Positions 1-9,311 of a stretch of 64,000 bases of DNA are shown here, piece by piece. The stretch covers positions 19,036-83,035 of the forward strand of contig NZ_FUZC01000014.1 of NCBI RefSeq assembly GCF_900168115.1, written 5' to 3'. Source of the stretch: Salegentibacter salinarum. Its GTDB lineage: Bacteria; Bacteroidota; Bacteroidia; Flavobacteriales; Flavobacteriaceae. Below the pieces are notes generated by a model that did no database searches, had not been told where the DNA came from, and saw only the letters and a list, made by a program, of their open reading frames with translations. Within the stretch, counting starts at the first letter, position 1. Every line of letters starts with the position of its first letter. The position numbers and the translations under genes were made by a program.

Positions 1-844
1 TATGATTAATGAAGAACTCTCCGTAAGGACCAGATATTGTTACTTTATCCCCTTTTTTTCTTGAGAAAATATAAGAAGAAGCAATACCAGGATTTACATC
101 CATCCAGGTATCTTTGGATCTATCCCATGGCGGAGTTGCAACACGCACGTTAAGCATAATCTCACGCCCTTCAGCAGGGTAAGAAGCCATAGAATAAGCA
201 CGCTCTACAGTTTCCGGGTTTTTCATTACCAGTGGACGAAGTTTAAACTTATCCCACTCGGCCTCAAACATATCAGGGACATCGTGTTCTTCAGGGTGAG
301 CAGTGATATCCATATCACTAAATTTAACCTCACACTTAGGAATCTCGATCTGAATATATCCACCGGCCTTATAATCCATATCTTCAGGAATTTCAACTAC
401 AAATTCCTTGATAAAGGAGGCAACGTTGTAATTTCTTACTACGGTAGCTTCCCATTTTTTAATTCCGAATACTTCTTCCGGAATGGTGATTTTCATATCT
501 TCTTTCACCTTCACCTGGCAACCTAGTCGCCATCCCTGTGCAATCTCCTTACGGGTAAAGTGAGGCTCCTCTGTAGGAAGAATGGCACCGCCACCTTCTT
601 TTACAATACATTTACACTGTACACAGGTTCCACCACCACCACAGGCAGAAGGTAAAAAGAGTTTATTATCTCCCAGGGTAGAAAGTAAAGTTCCACCGGA
701 ACCAACTTCCATATCCCTTTCCCCATTGACGTTTATGGTAACAGGACCAGAAGGCGCTAATTTTGCCTTTGCTCCCAGTAACACAGAAACCAATATAAGT
801 ATCAATGCTAAAAATACTACTATACTTGCTATAATAACTGTCAT
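1..844 (-). CDS. nqrF: Na+-translocating NADH:quinone reductase subunit F (partial)
   Basis: This is the NADH-oxidising subunit of the Na+-pumping NQR complex; its FAD and 2Fe-2S centre pass electrons into the membrane subunits. The reading frame starts at the ATG complementary to 842-844 and is open to the window edge, so the C-terminal NADH-binding part is missing. It begins with one membrane helix (about residues 3-24). A plant-type ferredoxin domain follows with cysteines C68, C74, C77 and C109, then the start of the FAD domain with an RAYSMAS flavin motif. It is the last visible gene of the nqrABCDEF operon, 16 bases after nqrE. The family is usually about 430 residues, and about 281 are present here. 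Confidence 0.97.
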   Translation of the reverse strand, partial: MTVIIASIVVFLALILILVSVLLGAKAKLAPSGPVTINVNGERDMEVGSGGTLLSTLGDNKLFLPSACGGGGTCVQCKCIVKEGGGAILPTEEPHFTRKEIAQGWRLGCQVKVKEDMKITIPEEVFGIKKWEATVVRNYNVASFIKEFVVEIPEDMDYKAGGYIQIEIPKCEVKFSDMDITAHPEEHDVPDMFEAEWDKFKLRPLVMKNPETVERAYSMASYPAEGREIMLNVRVATPPWDRSKDTWMDVNPGIASSYIFSRKKGDKVTISGPYGEFFINH

Positions 845-860
845 AATCTTTCTTTTGCGA

Positions 861-1475
861 TTATAATTTAATTCCCATAAAACTCATAAAACCTAATGCC
901 ATAAGTCCGGTGATAATAAATGTTATCCCTAAACCTTTTAATGGGGCTGGCACATTAGAGTATGCTATCTTTTCACGAATAGCTGCAATACCAAGAATTG
1001 CAAGGAACCATCCAATTCCACTACCAAACCCGTAGGTGATAGCTTCGGTTATAACTCCAAAATCTTTTTGTTGCATAAATAGCGCACCACCAAGTATAGC
1101 ACAGTTTACAGCAATAAGCGGTAGGAAAATACCTAATGCACCGTATAATGCAGGAGCAAATTTCTCAACGATCATCTCTACTAATTGAACCATAGATGCA
1201 ATTACCGCAATAAACATTATAAAGCTTAGGAAGCTAAGGTCTACATCGGCAAATTCGGCACCCAGCCAGGATAAAGCTCCAGGTCTTAAAAGGTAATTAT
1301 CCAGCAAATAGTTAATAGGCACAGTAATGGTAAGTACAAAGATTACCGCCGCACCTAACCCAACAGCTGTTTTCACGGTTTTTGACACTGCTAAATAGGA
1401 ACACATTCCCAAGAAGTAGGCAAAAATCATATTTTCTATGAAAATACTTCTAACAAATAAATTTATAAAATCCAT
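861..1475 (-). CDS. nqrE: Na+-translocating NADH:quinone reductase subunit E
   Basis: A 204-residue integral membrane subunit of Na+-NQR, predicted with six hydrophobic helices. NqrD and NqrE are homologous to each other and form the membrane core that carries an Fe centre and the sodium path. The sequence has the family pattern [19 protein letters not shown] near the N terminus and a second inverted half around GGALFMQQ. Length matches the family (about 200). It lies between nqrD and nqrF in the usual gene order, with a short gap on each side, consistent with one transcript from the promoter upstream of nqrA. Confidence 0.97.
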   Translation of the reverse strand: MDFINLFVRSIFIENMIFAYFLGMCSYLAVSKTVKTAVGLGAAVIFVLTITVPINYLLDNYLLRPGALSWLGAEFADVDLSFLSFIMFIAVIASMVQLVEMIVEKFAPALYGALGIFLPLIAVNCAILGGALFMQQKDFGVITEAITYGFGSGIGWFLAILGIAAIREKIAYSNVPAPLKGLGITFIITGLMALGFMSFMGIKL

Positions 1476-1504
1476 AATTTAGTTTTATTTAAGCTGTTGT
1501 GCTT

Positions 1505-2251
1505 TTAGTTCTCTTCTATCAGTTTACGGTTTCTGGCACGTTGCACCCAAATGAGCAAACCAACCACAATAAGTGCCATTGGTGAAAGCAACATTAAACC
1601 GTTATTTTCATAACCTAAAGCATATAAACCAGTAGAATCTGCTACAGTTGCTGCTTTATGTCCTAAAACTTCAAATCCGAATAATTTTCCTGATCCTAAA
1701 AGCTCACGGAAAAATGCAACGATTATAAGAATTAAACCATATCCTGCAGCGTTTCCTATTCCATCAAGGAAAGACTTGTAAACCCCGTTCCCTAAGGCAA
1801 AAGCTTCAAGACGTCCCATTACAATACAGTTGGTAATAATAAGACCAATAAATACCGAAAGCTGTTTACTTACATCGTAAGCGTAAGCCTTAAGAACCTG
1901 GTCTACTAAAGCCACAAGGGACGCAACCACTACAAGCTGTACAATAATCCTGATTCGACTTGGGATCAGATTACGCAGCATAGAAACAATAATGTTACTA
2001 AATGCCATTACAAATACAACCGCAATTGCCATAACCACTGCGGGTTCTAATTGTACCGTAATTGCCAGTGCCGAACATATACCCAGTACCTGTACGGTAA
2101 TTGGGTTGTTATCGTCTAAAGGATCTGACAATAATTTTCTATTGCCCTTAGAAAGGAAATGTTCTTTTTCTTCTGAACTGGATAGAAAAAGGATCATTTC
2201 TTTCTTTTTGGCTTCTTTCTCTTCTGAAATATTTTTTTTCTCTGTAGCCAT
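1505..2251 (-). CDS. nqrD: Na+-translocating NADH:quinone reductase subunit D
   Basis: Integral membrane subunit of Na+-NQR, 248 residues with six hydrophobic helices starting near residue 50. Proteobacterial NqrD is about 210 residues; here a Lys/Glu-rich hydrophilic N-terminal extension of roughly 35 residues precedes the conserved core ([20 protein letters not shown]). The start is chosen at the ATG two bases after the nqrC stop, which is typical operon spacing. An internal start near residue 19 (MILFLSS) would remove the charged extension and cannot be excluded. The conserved TNCIVMGR stretch is present. Confidence 0.95.
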   Translation of the reverse strand: MATEKKNISEEKEAKKKEMILFLSSSEEKEHFLSKGNRKLLSDPLDDNNPITVQVLGICSALAITVQLEPAVVMAIAVVFVMAFSNIIVSMLRNLIPSRIRIIVQLVVVASLVALVDQVLKAYAYDVSKQLSVFIGLIITNCIVMGRLEAFALGNGVYKSFLDGIGNAAGYGLILIIVAFFRELLGSGKLFGFEVLGHKAATVADSTGLYALGYENNGLMLLSPMALIVVGLLIWVQRARNRKLIEEN

Positions 2252-2253
2252 AA

Positions 2254-2997
2254 TTACTTTGTTGCAACTTTAATATCTGTTTGCTTTTTGAAGTAAGGCA
2301 GATAACGCTGAAGTCTTTCAGAAATCATATCAGAAACCCCGTCTCCGGTAATTGTAGCTCCCGATATTGCATCTACCTGGTTATCGTCTTTATCTGAAGG
2401 GTCTATATCACCTTTTACAACCGATACTCCAACAAGATTTCCGCTTTCGTCAAAAATCTTTTCTTCGGCAAAACTTTCTTTAAACCATTCTTTGGTGATT
2501 TCTGCACCAAGACCAGGAGTTTCCCCAAGGTGGTCAAAAGTAGCACCTTTAATGGTGTTTACATCATCTTCTAAAGATATGTAGCCAAAGATCGCGTTCC
2601 ATAACCCGTTACCTCTAAGTGGAACTATATAATAAGTTTCACCCTCGTACTCGGCAATATAAAGGGGGAAGTTTTGCTCTTCATCTTCCCTCTTAATCTC
2701 CTTGGCCAAATCTACGGTAAAGGCATCAACACCTTCTCTTTCTTCACCCTGGTAATCAAGGGTTACCGCTTCTGTAATATAACGGTTATAAAGCTCTTCA
2801 GCTCCTGCCCTGTCGGTTTCAACACCAATAGTAGCAAGAATACTTTGCATCTTTTCCTGTCGTACGTTTTCCCTTTGAATAGGTTGAAGCGATGTTGCTG
2901 TAAAAGCCAATACTGAGGCCACAACAATCACCATAATCACCGCAAAAAGAAACGTATAACCGTTACTATTTGTTTTATTTACTGATTTCTCTTCCAT
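2254..2997 (-). CDS. nqrC: Na+-translocating NADH:quinone reductase subunit C
   Basis: A 247-residue subunit with one N-terminal membrane helix (about residues 13-33) and a periplasmic FMN-binding domain. The motif [10 protein letters not shown] contains the threonine (about T215) to which FMN is linked by a phosphoester bond; the linkage is made by the flavin transferase ApbE in this family. The charged region around residues 60-120 includes an acidic stretch. It is preceded by nqrB with a two-base gap and followed by nqrD with a two-base gap, so the genes are tightly packed. No apbE gene is visible in the window. Confidence 0.96.
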   Translation of the reverse strand: MEEKSVNKTNSNGYTFLFAVIMVIVVASVLAFTATSLQPIQRENVRQEKMQSILATIGVETDRAGAEELYNRYITEAVTLDYQGEEREGVDAFTVDLAKEIKREDEEQNFPLYIAEYEGETYYIVPLRGNGLWNAIFGYISLEDDVNTIKGATFDHLGETPGLGAEITKEWFKESFAEEKIFDESGNLVGVSVVKGDIDPSDKDDNQVDAISGATITGDGVSDMISERLQRYLPYFKKQTDIKVATK

Positions 2998-2999
2998 AA

Positions 3000-4181
3000 C
3001 TAAACTGTTGTTTTCACCTGTGCGGTGGCGGATTGAATTCTTTTCTTTCTACGCTTAATATTCGACTGAATTACATAGTGATCTATCGTAGGCGCAAAAA
3101 CGTTCATAAGTAAGATTGCAAGCATTACCCCTTCTGGATATGCCGGGTTAAATACCCTAATCATTACCGATAGAAAACCTATTAAAAATCCGTAGATCCA
3201 CTTTCCTTTCAATGTTTGTGCTGCCGATACAGGATCCGTAGCCATAAACACGATACCAAAAGCAAGACCTCCTATTATAAGGTGACCATACCATGGGAAG
3301 TTTGTAAGATCGTTACCGGTAACTCCCATTGCAGGTAAAGCGTTAAAAATAAGCGCCATTGCAGCGGCTCCTATAAATGCACTTAACATAATTCTCCAGC
3401 TTCCTACTTTTGTTAGAATTAAAAGTAAGGCTCCTACAAGTATTAAAAGCGTTGAAGTTTCGGAAACGGAACCCGGAATAATTCCGTAGAACATATCCAT
3501 CATCCCATAACTTACATTATCTCCTGCTGCCAGTGAACCAAGAATTGTTTCACCGGAGATTGCATCTACATTGCTGGCCTCACTAACCCAAACCTGGTTA
3601 CCAGACATATAGGTAGGATAAGCAAAAAAGGCAAATGCTCTCGCTGTAAGCGCCGGATTAAGAATATTCATTCCTGTTCCTCCAAAAGCTTCTTTACCAA
3701 TAAGTACAGCAAATACTACAGATAATGCCAACATCCAAAGTGGAAGGTCTATAGGCATAATCATTGGTATCAATAAACCTGTTACCAGGTAACCTTCGTT
3801 AACCTCGTGCCCTCTAAAGATGGCAAAGGCAAACTCAATTCCGAGGCCTACTGCATAAGAAACCACGATCATTGGAATAAATTTCAATGCCCCGTGGCCA
3901 AGTGCTTCCCAAAAGGTAAATGCTTCACCTAATTGAGAAAAGTGCTGGTAACCTGCATTCCACATCCCGAAAAGTAAAGCCGGAACAAGTGCAAGTACCA
4001 CTGTAATCATCGTACGCTTTAAATCTACTGCGTCACGAATATGAGCTCCCTTTTGAGTGGTATGATTTGGAGTAAATAAGAAAGTATCTATGGCGTTAAC
4101 CGCAGGTGCATACTTTTCATATTTTTTTCCCGGTGCAAAGGGCTCTTTTATTTTATCTAATCTTTGTCTAATCCATTCCAT
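3000..4181 (-). CDS. nqrB: Na+-translocating NADH:quinone reductase subunit B
   Basis: A 393-residue multi-helix membrane subunit that carries covalent FMN and, in studied members, riboflavin, and takes part in quinone reduction and sodium movement. A GGTGMNILNPALTARAF stretch matches the conserved region of the family. The expected flavinylation site appears as DAISGET (about T212), in which the usual Ala before Thr is Glu; the acceptor Thr itself is kept. Length and gene order (nqrA-B-C) are standard, and a 13-base gap separates it from nqrA. Confidence 0.96.
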   Translation of the reverse strand: MEWIRQRLDKIKEPFAPGKKYEKYAPAVNAIDTFLFTPNHTTQKGAHIRDAVDLKRTMITVVLALVPALLFGMWNAGYQHFSQLGEAFTFWEALGHGALKFIPMIVVSYAVGLGIEFAFAIFRGHEVNEGYLVTGLLIPMIMPIDLPLWMLALSVVFAVLIGKEAFGGTGMNILNPALTARAFAFFAYPTYMSGNQVWVSEASNVDAISGETILGSLAAGDNVSYGMMDMFYGIIPGSVSETSTLLILVGALLLILTKVGSWRIMLSAFIGAAAMALIFNALPAMGVTGNDLTNFPWYGHLIIGGLAFGIVFMATDPVSAAQTLKGKWIYGFLIGFLSVMIRVFNPAYPEGVMLAILLMNVFAPTIDHYVIQSNIKRRKKRIQSATAQVKTTV

Positions 4182-4194
4182 ATTCTACTGCTTT

Positions 4195-5538
4195 TTAACC
4201 TACTTCAGTAATCATTAAATCTAAGCCAAGACGAATCACCTCCTGAATTTCAATCTTAGATGTATTCACATATTCTACCAAAGCAAAATCTTCAGGAGAT
4301 ACTTCATAAATTCCAAGATTTTCCATTTTCTCAATATCCCCGGCCATACAGGCTTTAATAAGCTGCATAGGGTAAACATCCATAGGTAAAACTTCTTCCA
4401 TTTCGCCTGTAACTACAAGAGCCCGCTCTTCACCATTTAAATTGGTTGTAGGCTTAAACTTCTTGTTTGGAAACAAAAAGGATAATGAAGTTCTTGAGTT
4501 AGAGTGAATGTTATTATATGTAAAAGGCAACCAACCAAACGCCCTGTAATTATTTCCTTCGGGAATTAGGGTTACTTCGTTAGAAAAGAAGCTTATGTGT
4601 TGATCGTAGGCTAACTTAAGTCCCGTAAGCACATTACCTGAAATGATTCGCACATCCTCATCAACTTTATTGATAATATCTGCCACCTCAGCTCCAATTG
4701 TAATAGAGAAATACTTACGGTTAGTAGCTTCGCTTCCTGTGACAGCAACGGTTTTATCGGCTATAAATTTTCCGGTTAGGAAAAGGTTACCAATAATAGT
4801 TACATCTTCAGGATTCACTGTCCAAACTCTATCTCCCTGATTAATAGGATCTATTTTATGAATTTGAACCCCAACATTTCCTGCCGGGTGCGGTCCTTTT
4901 ACATTATGAAGTTCTACGCCCTTAATATCTTTTAAATACTGCGCTGAACTTGCATCTACAGCCAGGTGAACTTTACCCGGAGTAAGTTTTTTAAGCGCAT
5001 CTACTCCTTCCTGAAAGGCTGCTACCTTATCTTTTAAGATAAAGCCCCAATCTGGAGCTAAAGGCGCCGTACTTACTGCAGAAATAAAGATAGCTTTTGG
5101 CGTATCTTTTGGATCGGCTACAATATCGTAGGGACGTTGATTAATAAATGCACCACAACCGCTTTCTAAAACGCGTTGTTTTACAGCTTCCGCATCAGAA
5201 GAAGCAGCGTCCATTTTTCCAAAATCTCTGTAAGTGTCTTCAGGATCGGCCTCTATAATCACTTCCATGATTTTACGCTTCTCACCACGCTTAATTTCTT
5301 TAAGCGTCCCACTAACGGGGCTGGTAAAACGTAATTCATCAGTGTATTTTGAAAAGAAAAGTTCATCACCGGCAAGGACTTTAGCTCCTTCTTTTAAGAC
5401 CATTTTTGGTACCAAAGCATGAAAATCTGGCGGTTTAATTGCGTAGGTTTTAGACCTTGGAGCTTTTACAAGCTCTTTTTCCGCCTCCCCTTCTAATTTT
5501 AGAGATAATCCTCTTTTAATTCGAATGTCTTTTGACAT
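4195..5538 (-). CDS. nqrA: Na+-translocating NADH:quinone reductase subunit A
   Basis: A 447-residue peripheral subunit of Na+-NQR. It starts with an IRIKRGLSLKLEGEAE segment and has a lipoyl-like region early in the protein (VLAGDELFFSKYTDELRF). It is distantly related to RnfC but lacks the RnfC Fe-S cysteines. It is the first gene of the nqr operon; the start ATG is about 40 bases downstream of a good Bacteroidota -7 box on the minus strand. A C-terminal LVEYVNTSKIEIQEVIRLGL segment typical of the subunit is intact. Confidence 0.97.
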   Translation of the reverse strand: MSKDIRIKRGLSLKLEGEAEKELVKAPRSKTYAIKPPDFHALVPKMVLKEGAKVLAGDELFFSKYTDELRFTSPVSGTLKEIKRGEKRKIMEVIIEADPEDTYRDFGKMDAASSDAEAVKQRVLESGCGAFINQRPYDIVADPKDTPKAIFISAVSTAPLAPDWGFILKDKVAAFQEGVDALKKLTPGKVHLAVDASSAQYLKDIKGVELHNVKGPHPAGNVGVQIHKIDPINQGDRVWTVNPEDVTIIGNLFLTGKFIADKTVAVTGSEATNRKYFSITIGAEVADIINKVDEDVRIISGNVLTGLKLAYDQHISFFSNEVTLIPEGNNYRAFGWLPFTYNNIHSNSRTSLSFLFPNKKFKPTTNLNGEERALVVTGEMEEVLPMDVYPMQLIKACMAGDIEKMENLGIYEVSPEDFALVEYVNTSKIEIQEVIRLGLDLMITEVG

Positions 5539-5579
5539 AGGATGGAGTGTATGTTAAAAATATTATGTTTTGAGTCGTG

Positions 5580-5612
5580 CAAATTTAGGAATTTTAACTG
5601 CACTTATCCCAA
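5580..5612 (-). promoter_or_regulatory. Promoter of the nqr operon
   Basis: On the minus strand a TTG (5610-5612) is followed after 22 bases by TAAATTTG (5580-5587), matching the Bacteroidota consensus TTTG - about 20 - TAnnTTTG. The predicted transcription start would lie about 30 bases before the nqrA ATG. Confidence 0.65.
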
Positions 5613-5663
5613 GAAAACAAAGAATTTTAAGTACTTAAAACTGTTAAAATGAAATGTTAAAAA

Positions 5664-5692
5664 TTGCGGAATAAGATTTGTAAGTACATTTG
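5664..5692 (+). promoter_or_regulatory. Promoter upstream of the T9SS plug gene
   Basis: A TTG at 5664 and TACATTTG at 5685-5692 match the Bacteroidota promoter pattern with a slightly short spacer (18 bases). This box lies inside the longest open frame of the next gene, which argues that the gene starts at the later ATG at 5709. Confidence 0.55.
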
Positions 5693-5708
5693 CGTAGATT
5701 CTATTTTA

Positions 5709-6959
5709 ATGAAAAACTATTTTTTATTCTTTCTTTTATCAATTTCCTCGCTAAACCTGGTCGCCCAGGTAGAAGAAACACCACCGCCTAATTATATAAG
5801 AAGCGTGCAGCTGTCAGGCAATACACAAAGCAATAAAGGAAATCCCATCTTACAAATGGGAGAGCAGCTAACTTTAAACTTTGATGATATTATTGGTGAC
5901 GAAGCCGACTATTATTACACTATAGAACATTATAACTACGATTGGACCCCTAACCAACTGGCAAAATCTGAATATTTAATTGGTTTTGATGATATCAGGA
6001 TTTTTAATTATTCAAACTCCTATAATACGCTACAGCCTTTTTCACATTATGAGCTTAAAATCCCCAACGAAGATACCGGCGGATTTAAGTTAAGCGGAAA
6101 TTATATGATAAATATCTTTAACGGGGAGAAAGAACTGGTCTTTTCGCGAAAATTTATGATTTACGAAAATATTGCCCGGGTTAAACTAAATCTTAGACGC
6201 TCAAGGGACTTGAATTTTATAGATGAAAAACAGGTGGTGAATTTTACCATAGAATCTCCGGACTTGATACTTAAAAATCCGGATAATACGGTAAATGTTC
6301 TCATCACTCAGAACCACAATTTAAAGTCCGCAATTAAAAATATTAAACCGCAATATACGGTGGGAAATGACCTGGTTTATCGTTACGATTCTGAAACCGC
6401 TTTTTGGGGCGGCAACGAATATATTCAGTTTGATAATAAGGAATTAAGAGCATCTTCAGCAGATATTAGTTCGGTTTCGCTTAATGAACTTTATCACCAT
6501 TATTTATTTGCAGATCGCACTAGGGCTAATGAACCATATACTTATAATCCCGATATTAACGGGCAATTTGTGATAAGAAGCCTGCCAGCCGCAAATCCTT
6601 CAATTGAAGCTGAATATGTTTGGGTTCATTTTAAACTTCAGAATTATTCCGAATTAAACGGAGGCGAAGTACATATTTATGGATGTTTTAATAACTTCAC
6701 CTTAGATAATAGTACCCAACTTACTTATAACAAAAATACCGATCTTTATGAGGGAGCCAGGTTATTTAAACAAGGCTTCTATAACTATAAGTATGTATTA
6801 AAACGCCCAGACGGAACAATTGATGAAGGTTTTTTTAGCGGAAATTTTGACGAAACCGAAAACTCTTACCAGGTTTTGGTTTATTATAGAAGTCCGGGTG
6901 CCAGATACGACCGTTTAATTGGCGTAGGTTCCGGAAATTCTACCAGGATTACCAATTAG
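5709..6959 (+). CDS. Type IX secretion system plug protein (DUF5103 family)
   Basis: A 416-residue exported protein of the DUF5103 family. The Flavobacterium member binds the periplasmic face of the SprA translocon and closes its pore when no cargo is present. The chosen ATG gives a signal peptide (MKNYFLFFLLSI ... LVAQ) with likely cleavage after AQ. The mature part is beta-rich with many aromatic residues; the C-terminal part (YGCFNNF, GFYNYKYVL) resembles an immunoglobulin or carbohydrate-binding-like fold. A TTG-initiated frame 45 bases longer exists, but it overlaps the promoter and would bury the signal peptide. PorT (38323) and two sorted cargo proteins are also in this window. Confidence 0.85.
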   Translation: MKNYFLFFLLSISSLNLVAQVEETPPPNYIRSVQLSGNTQSNKGNPILQMGEQLTLNFDDIIGDEADYYYTIEHYNYDWTPNQLAKSEYLIGFDDIRIFNYSNSYNTLQPFSHYELKIPNEDTGGFKLSGNYMINIFNGEKELVFSRKFMIYENIARVKLNLRRSRDLNFIDEKQVVNFTIESPDLILKNPDNTVNVLITQNHNLKSAIKNIKPQYTVGNDLVYRYDSETAFWGGNEYIQFDNKELRASSADISSVSLNELYHHYLFADRTRANEPYTYNPDINGQFVIRSLPAANPSIEAEYVWVHFKLQNYSELNGGEVHIYGCFNNFTLDNSTQLTYNKNTDLYEGARLFKQGFYNYKYVLKRPDGTIDEGFFSGNFDETENSYQVLVYYRSPGARYDRLIGVGSGNSTRITN

Positions 6960-6988
6960 ATTGAGAGACTAAGCAACTCGTTATAAAT

Positions 6989-8068
6989 ATGGCAGGTAGC
7001 AGATACGATTTAAAATACAGGGGCACTAGGTGTCTTAACTGTGAGCATCCGCTGGATAAGAGTGACAAATATTGTCCTAGCTGCGGGCAGTTAAACAGCA
7101 CTAAAAAATTAAAATTCGACGATTTTTTTTCAGAATTTTTCTCCGGAATATTTGCCTACGATTCTCGTTTTCACCGCACAGTTCGGGTTTTACTGTTTTC
7201 CCCTGGTAAAATTTCTAAAGATTATATACAGGGAAAAAGGATGCGTTATGCGAATCCTTTTAAATTTTACTTAAGCGCTTCTATTATCTTTTTTTTAATC
7301 TGGGGCTTTGGGAATTCTTTTGAAAACGTGGAACCCATAGTAGACGATGAAGAAATTGAAAAATTAGTTCAGGATAGTATTACCGGTCCAAATATGATCC
7401 CTACACCGGGTGGAAAAGAAATTAATTTAGATTCTTTAATTGTAAATCAACAACGTAACGCCAAAAGATCTTACCGGGAATTATATAAGCCGAATGAAGA
7501 ATTGGATACTATGAGTTACCTGGATGCGGGAAATGTGAAATTTGATCTTTATTCCAGGTTTTATAAAGAAACTACAATTAGAAATGCTGAAACTGCAATG
7601 GACAGTCTTTCGTATCCACAAACCAGTTATAACCACTGGCTCTATAAAAAGGCGGTAGATTGGAATACTTTAAAAGAGAATCCGGGGTTGTTCTTAAATT
7701 ACTTTATCAATAAACTTCCATTTATCATCTTCTTCTATTTACCGGTTTTCGCACTCTTTATCTGGCTATTATATATTAGACGGCCTTTTAATTATATTGA
7801 ACATTTAATTTTTACTTTTCACGTACAAACTACCTTTTTTATCCTCTTAAGCCTTGCTTTATTCGTGGATTATTTGTTTCCCGGAAACTGGGCTTTCTTA
7901 CTTTTCAATTTTATTTTTGCCTTTTATTTATATAAAGCCTTACGTGGATTCTATGCACAGGGTCGTGTTAAAACGGTTGTAAAGTTTGTGCTCTTAAACT
8001 TTATATTTTTTATTTTAGCAGGAATCGCATCAATAATTTCAATTTTAGCATCTTTTGCTATATACTAG
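6989..8068 (+). CDS. DUF3667 membrane protein with N-terminal zinc ribbon
   Basis: A 359-residue protein of the DUF3667 family, function unknown. The N terminus has two CxxC knuckles (CLNC and CPSC, about residues 16-34) that form a zinc-ribbon-like module. A conserved FHRTVRVLLFSPGKI ... QGKRMRYANPFKFY segment comes next, then a first membrane helix (about 98-112). A long soluble loop and four or five further C-terminal membrane helices complete it. It lies 29 bases after the plug gene on the same strand and 3 bases before apaG, so the three may share a transcript. Confidence 0.8.
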   Translation: MAGSRYDLKYRGTRCLNCEHPLDKSDKYCPSCGQLNSTKKLKFDDFFSEFFSGIFAYDSRFHRTVRVLLFSPGKISKDYIQGKRMRYANPFKFYLSASIIFFLIWGFGNSFENVEPIVDDEEIEKLVQDSITGPNMIPTPGGKEINLDSLIVNQQRNAKRSYRELYKPNEELDTMSYLDAGNVKFDLYSRFYKETTIRNAETAMDSLSYPQTSYNHWLYKKAVDWNTLKENPGLFLNYFINKLPFIIFFYLPVFALFIWLLYIRRPFNYIEHLIFTFHVQTTFFILLSLALFVDYLFPGNWAFLLFNFIFAFYLYKALRGFYAQGRVKTVVKFVLLNFIFFILAGIASIISILASFAIY

Positions 8069-8071
8069 TAT

Positions 8072-8458
8072 ATGATTCAACAAGTTACAAGAGGCATAAA
8101 GATTTCGGTTCACACCAATTTTGAAGGTACTTTCTTAAAGAACCTTGGCTCTCGTTTTGCTTTTTCTTATCATATAACAATAGAAAATCAGAGTAACGAT
8201 TCAGTACAACTAACCTCGCGTTTCTGGAAAATTAAAGATGCCCTAAACCATACCGAAATTGTTCAGGGGGAAGGCGTAATTGGACAAAAACCGGTCTTAA
8301 AACCCGGTGAATCCCATACTTACCAGAGCGGTTGTTTGCTTAGTTCTCCGTTTGGCTCTATGAGCGGTTACTATAATATGATAAGCTTTACCTCAACCCG
8401 AAAATTCAGGGTTAAGATTCCTACTTTTAAATTAAGCGCTCCATTTGCCTTAAATTAA
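8072..8458 (+). CDS. apaG: ApaG domain protein
   Basis: A 128-residue ApaG/DUF525 protein with a fibronectin-III-like beta sandwich. It contains the family signatures FAFSYHITIEN, SRFWKI and GVIGQKPVLKPGE, and the SPFGSMSGYY loop. The biochemical role of ApaG is not settled; it was linked to Co2+ resistance and Mg2+ efflux in enterobacteria. The start is three bases after the upstream stop. Its stop overlaps the stop of the convergent NRDE gene by four bases. Confidence 0.93.
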   Translation: MIQQVTRGIKISVHTNFEGTFLKNLGSRFAFSYHITIENQSNDSVQLTSRFWKIKDALNHTEIVQGEGVIGQKPVLKPGESHTYQSGCLLSSPFGSMSGYYNMISFTSTRKFRVKIPTFKLSAPFALN

Positions 8459-9171
8459 AGTCTGGGAAATTCTTTTTCACTTATTTTTCCCTGTTCCAGG
8501 TCTTCATATTTAAAATTTAATTTACCGGGTAAAAATTCTATCTGGGAAATACTCTTGGTTTTCAGAAATCCACGATCTATAATCAAATCGATCTCCTTAT
8601 CTCCTTTTCCCGCCGAATGATGAAACTCCCATAAATTTTCAGCTGAAAGATTTTTCTCCTTTTGAAATGTAGAAAACCATTCTTCCCGTAGTTTTTTCAT
8701 TGCTGAAGTATATAAAGGAGAAGAAGACCATATTTGTGGCTGAACCGGCAATTCTTTAAAATGCTTCTGCGCACCATCCCAAACAAATTCAGCAAAAAAT
8801 AATTCTGAAGACCAATCGGCTATCACTACTGTGAAGGGTTCTATGTTTTTGAGATTGTAGTTTTCAATTTCGGTTTTAATATCTTCCGCAATTAGCCAGT
8901 CCTTTAATACCACGCCCCTGCTTTTTCGATAAGAATCTTCGCGTTTATGAGCTTCAAAACCGCCATTCATCAAACATAAAACCCGTTGTTTTTCACTCAC
9001 ACCAATCCAGCTTCCACCGGCCACGGCATCTTCAGGAAAAAGTAATAAAGTATTTTTTTCGATTTTAAAATCGGGCGGATAGGTTTCCCGCTCTGTAGCT
9101 TCGTCTCTATTAGATGTTAAGATAAATCCGTTTGAATTTTTGAGATGAGGCGTGAGACTTATGGTGCACAT
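8455..9171 (-). CDS. NRDE family protein (TANGO2-like)
   Basis: A 238-residue protein of the NRDE/TANGO2 family, named after the Asn-Arg-Asp-Glu motif that is visible here as LTSNRDEATERET near residue 20. The N terminus MCTISLTP puts a cysteine at position 2, as in Ntn-hydrolase-like family members; the biochemical function is unknown (eukaryotic TANGO2 has been linked to haem and lipid handling). The sequence AGGSWIGVSE and a later IWSSSPLYTS segment are family features. It is transcribed towards apaG. Confidence 0.88.
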   Translation of the reverse strand: MCTISLTPHLKNSNGFILTSNRDEATERETYPPDFKIEKNTLLLFPEDAVAGGSWIGVSEKQRVLCLMNGGFEAHKREDSYRKSRGVVLKDWLIAEDIKTEIENYNLKNIEPFTVVIADWSSELFFAEFVWDGAQKHFKELPVQPQIWSSSPLYTSAMKKLREEWFSTFQKEKNLSAENLWEFHHSAGKGDKEIDLIIDRGFLKTKSISQIEFLPGKLNFKYEDLEQGKISEKEFPRL

Positions 9172-9311
9172 AAAATTATCTTAATAAAAGTATTGAATTT
9201 ACAAAAATAGTTAAGCTTTCGTGAATGCGCTTTCATAAGGATTCAAAATCACCTAATTTTTTTACCTTTATACTCACAATAATTAAAAACCAAAAAAAAC
9301 ATACAATAACT

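Noticed and set aside
284..866. Plus-strand frames 284-526 and 582-866
   Set aside because: Both are antisense shadows of nqrF, whose minus-strand frame is open and has all ferredoxin and FAD motifs.
5664..5708. TTG start that would lengthen the plug protein by 15 residues
   Set aside because: It lies in the promoter, and the signal peptide begins at the ATG at 5709.
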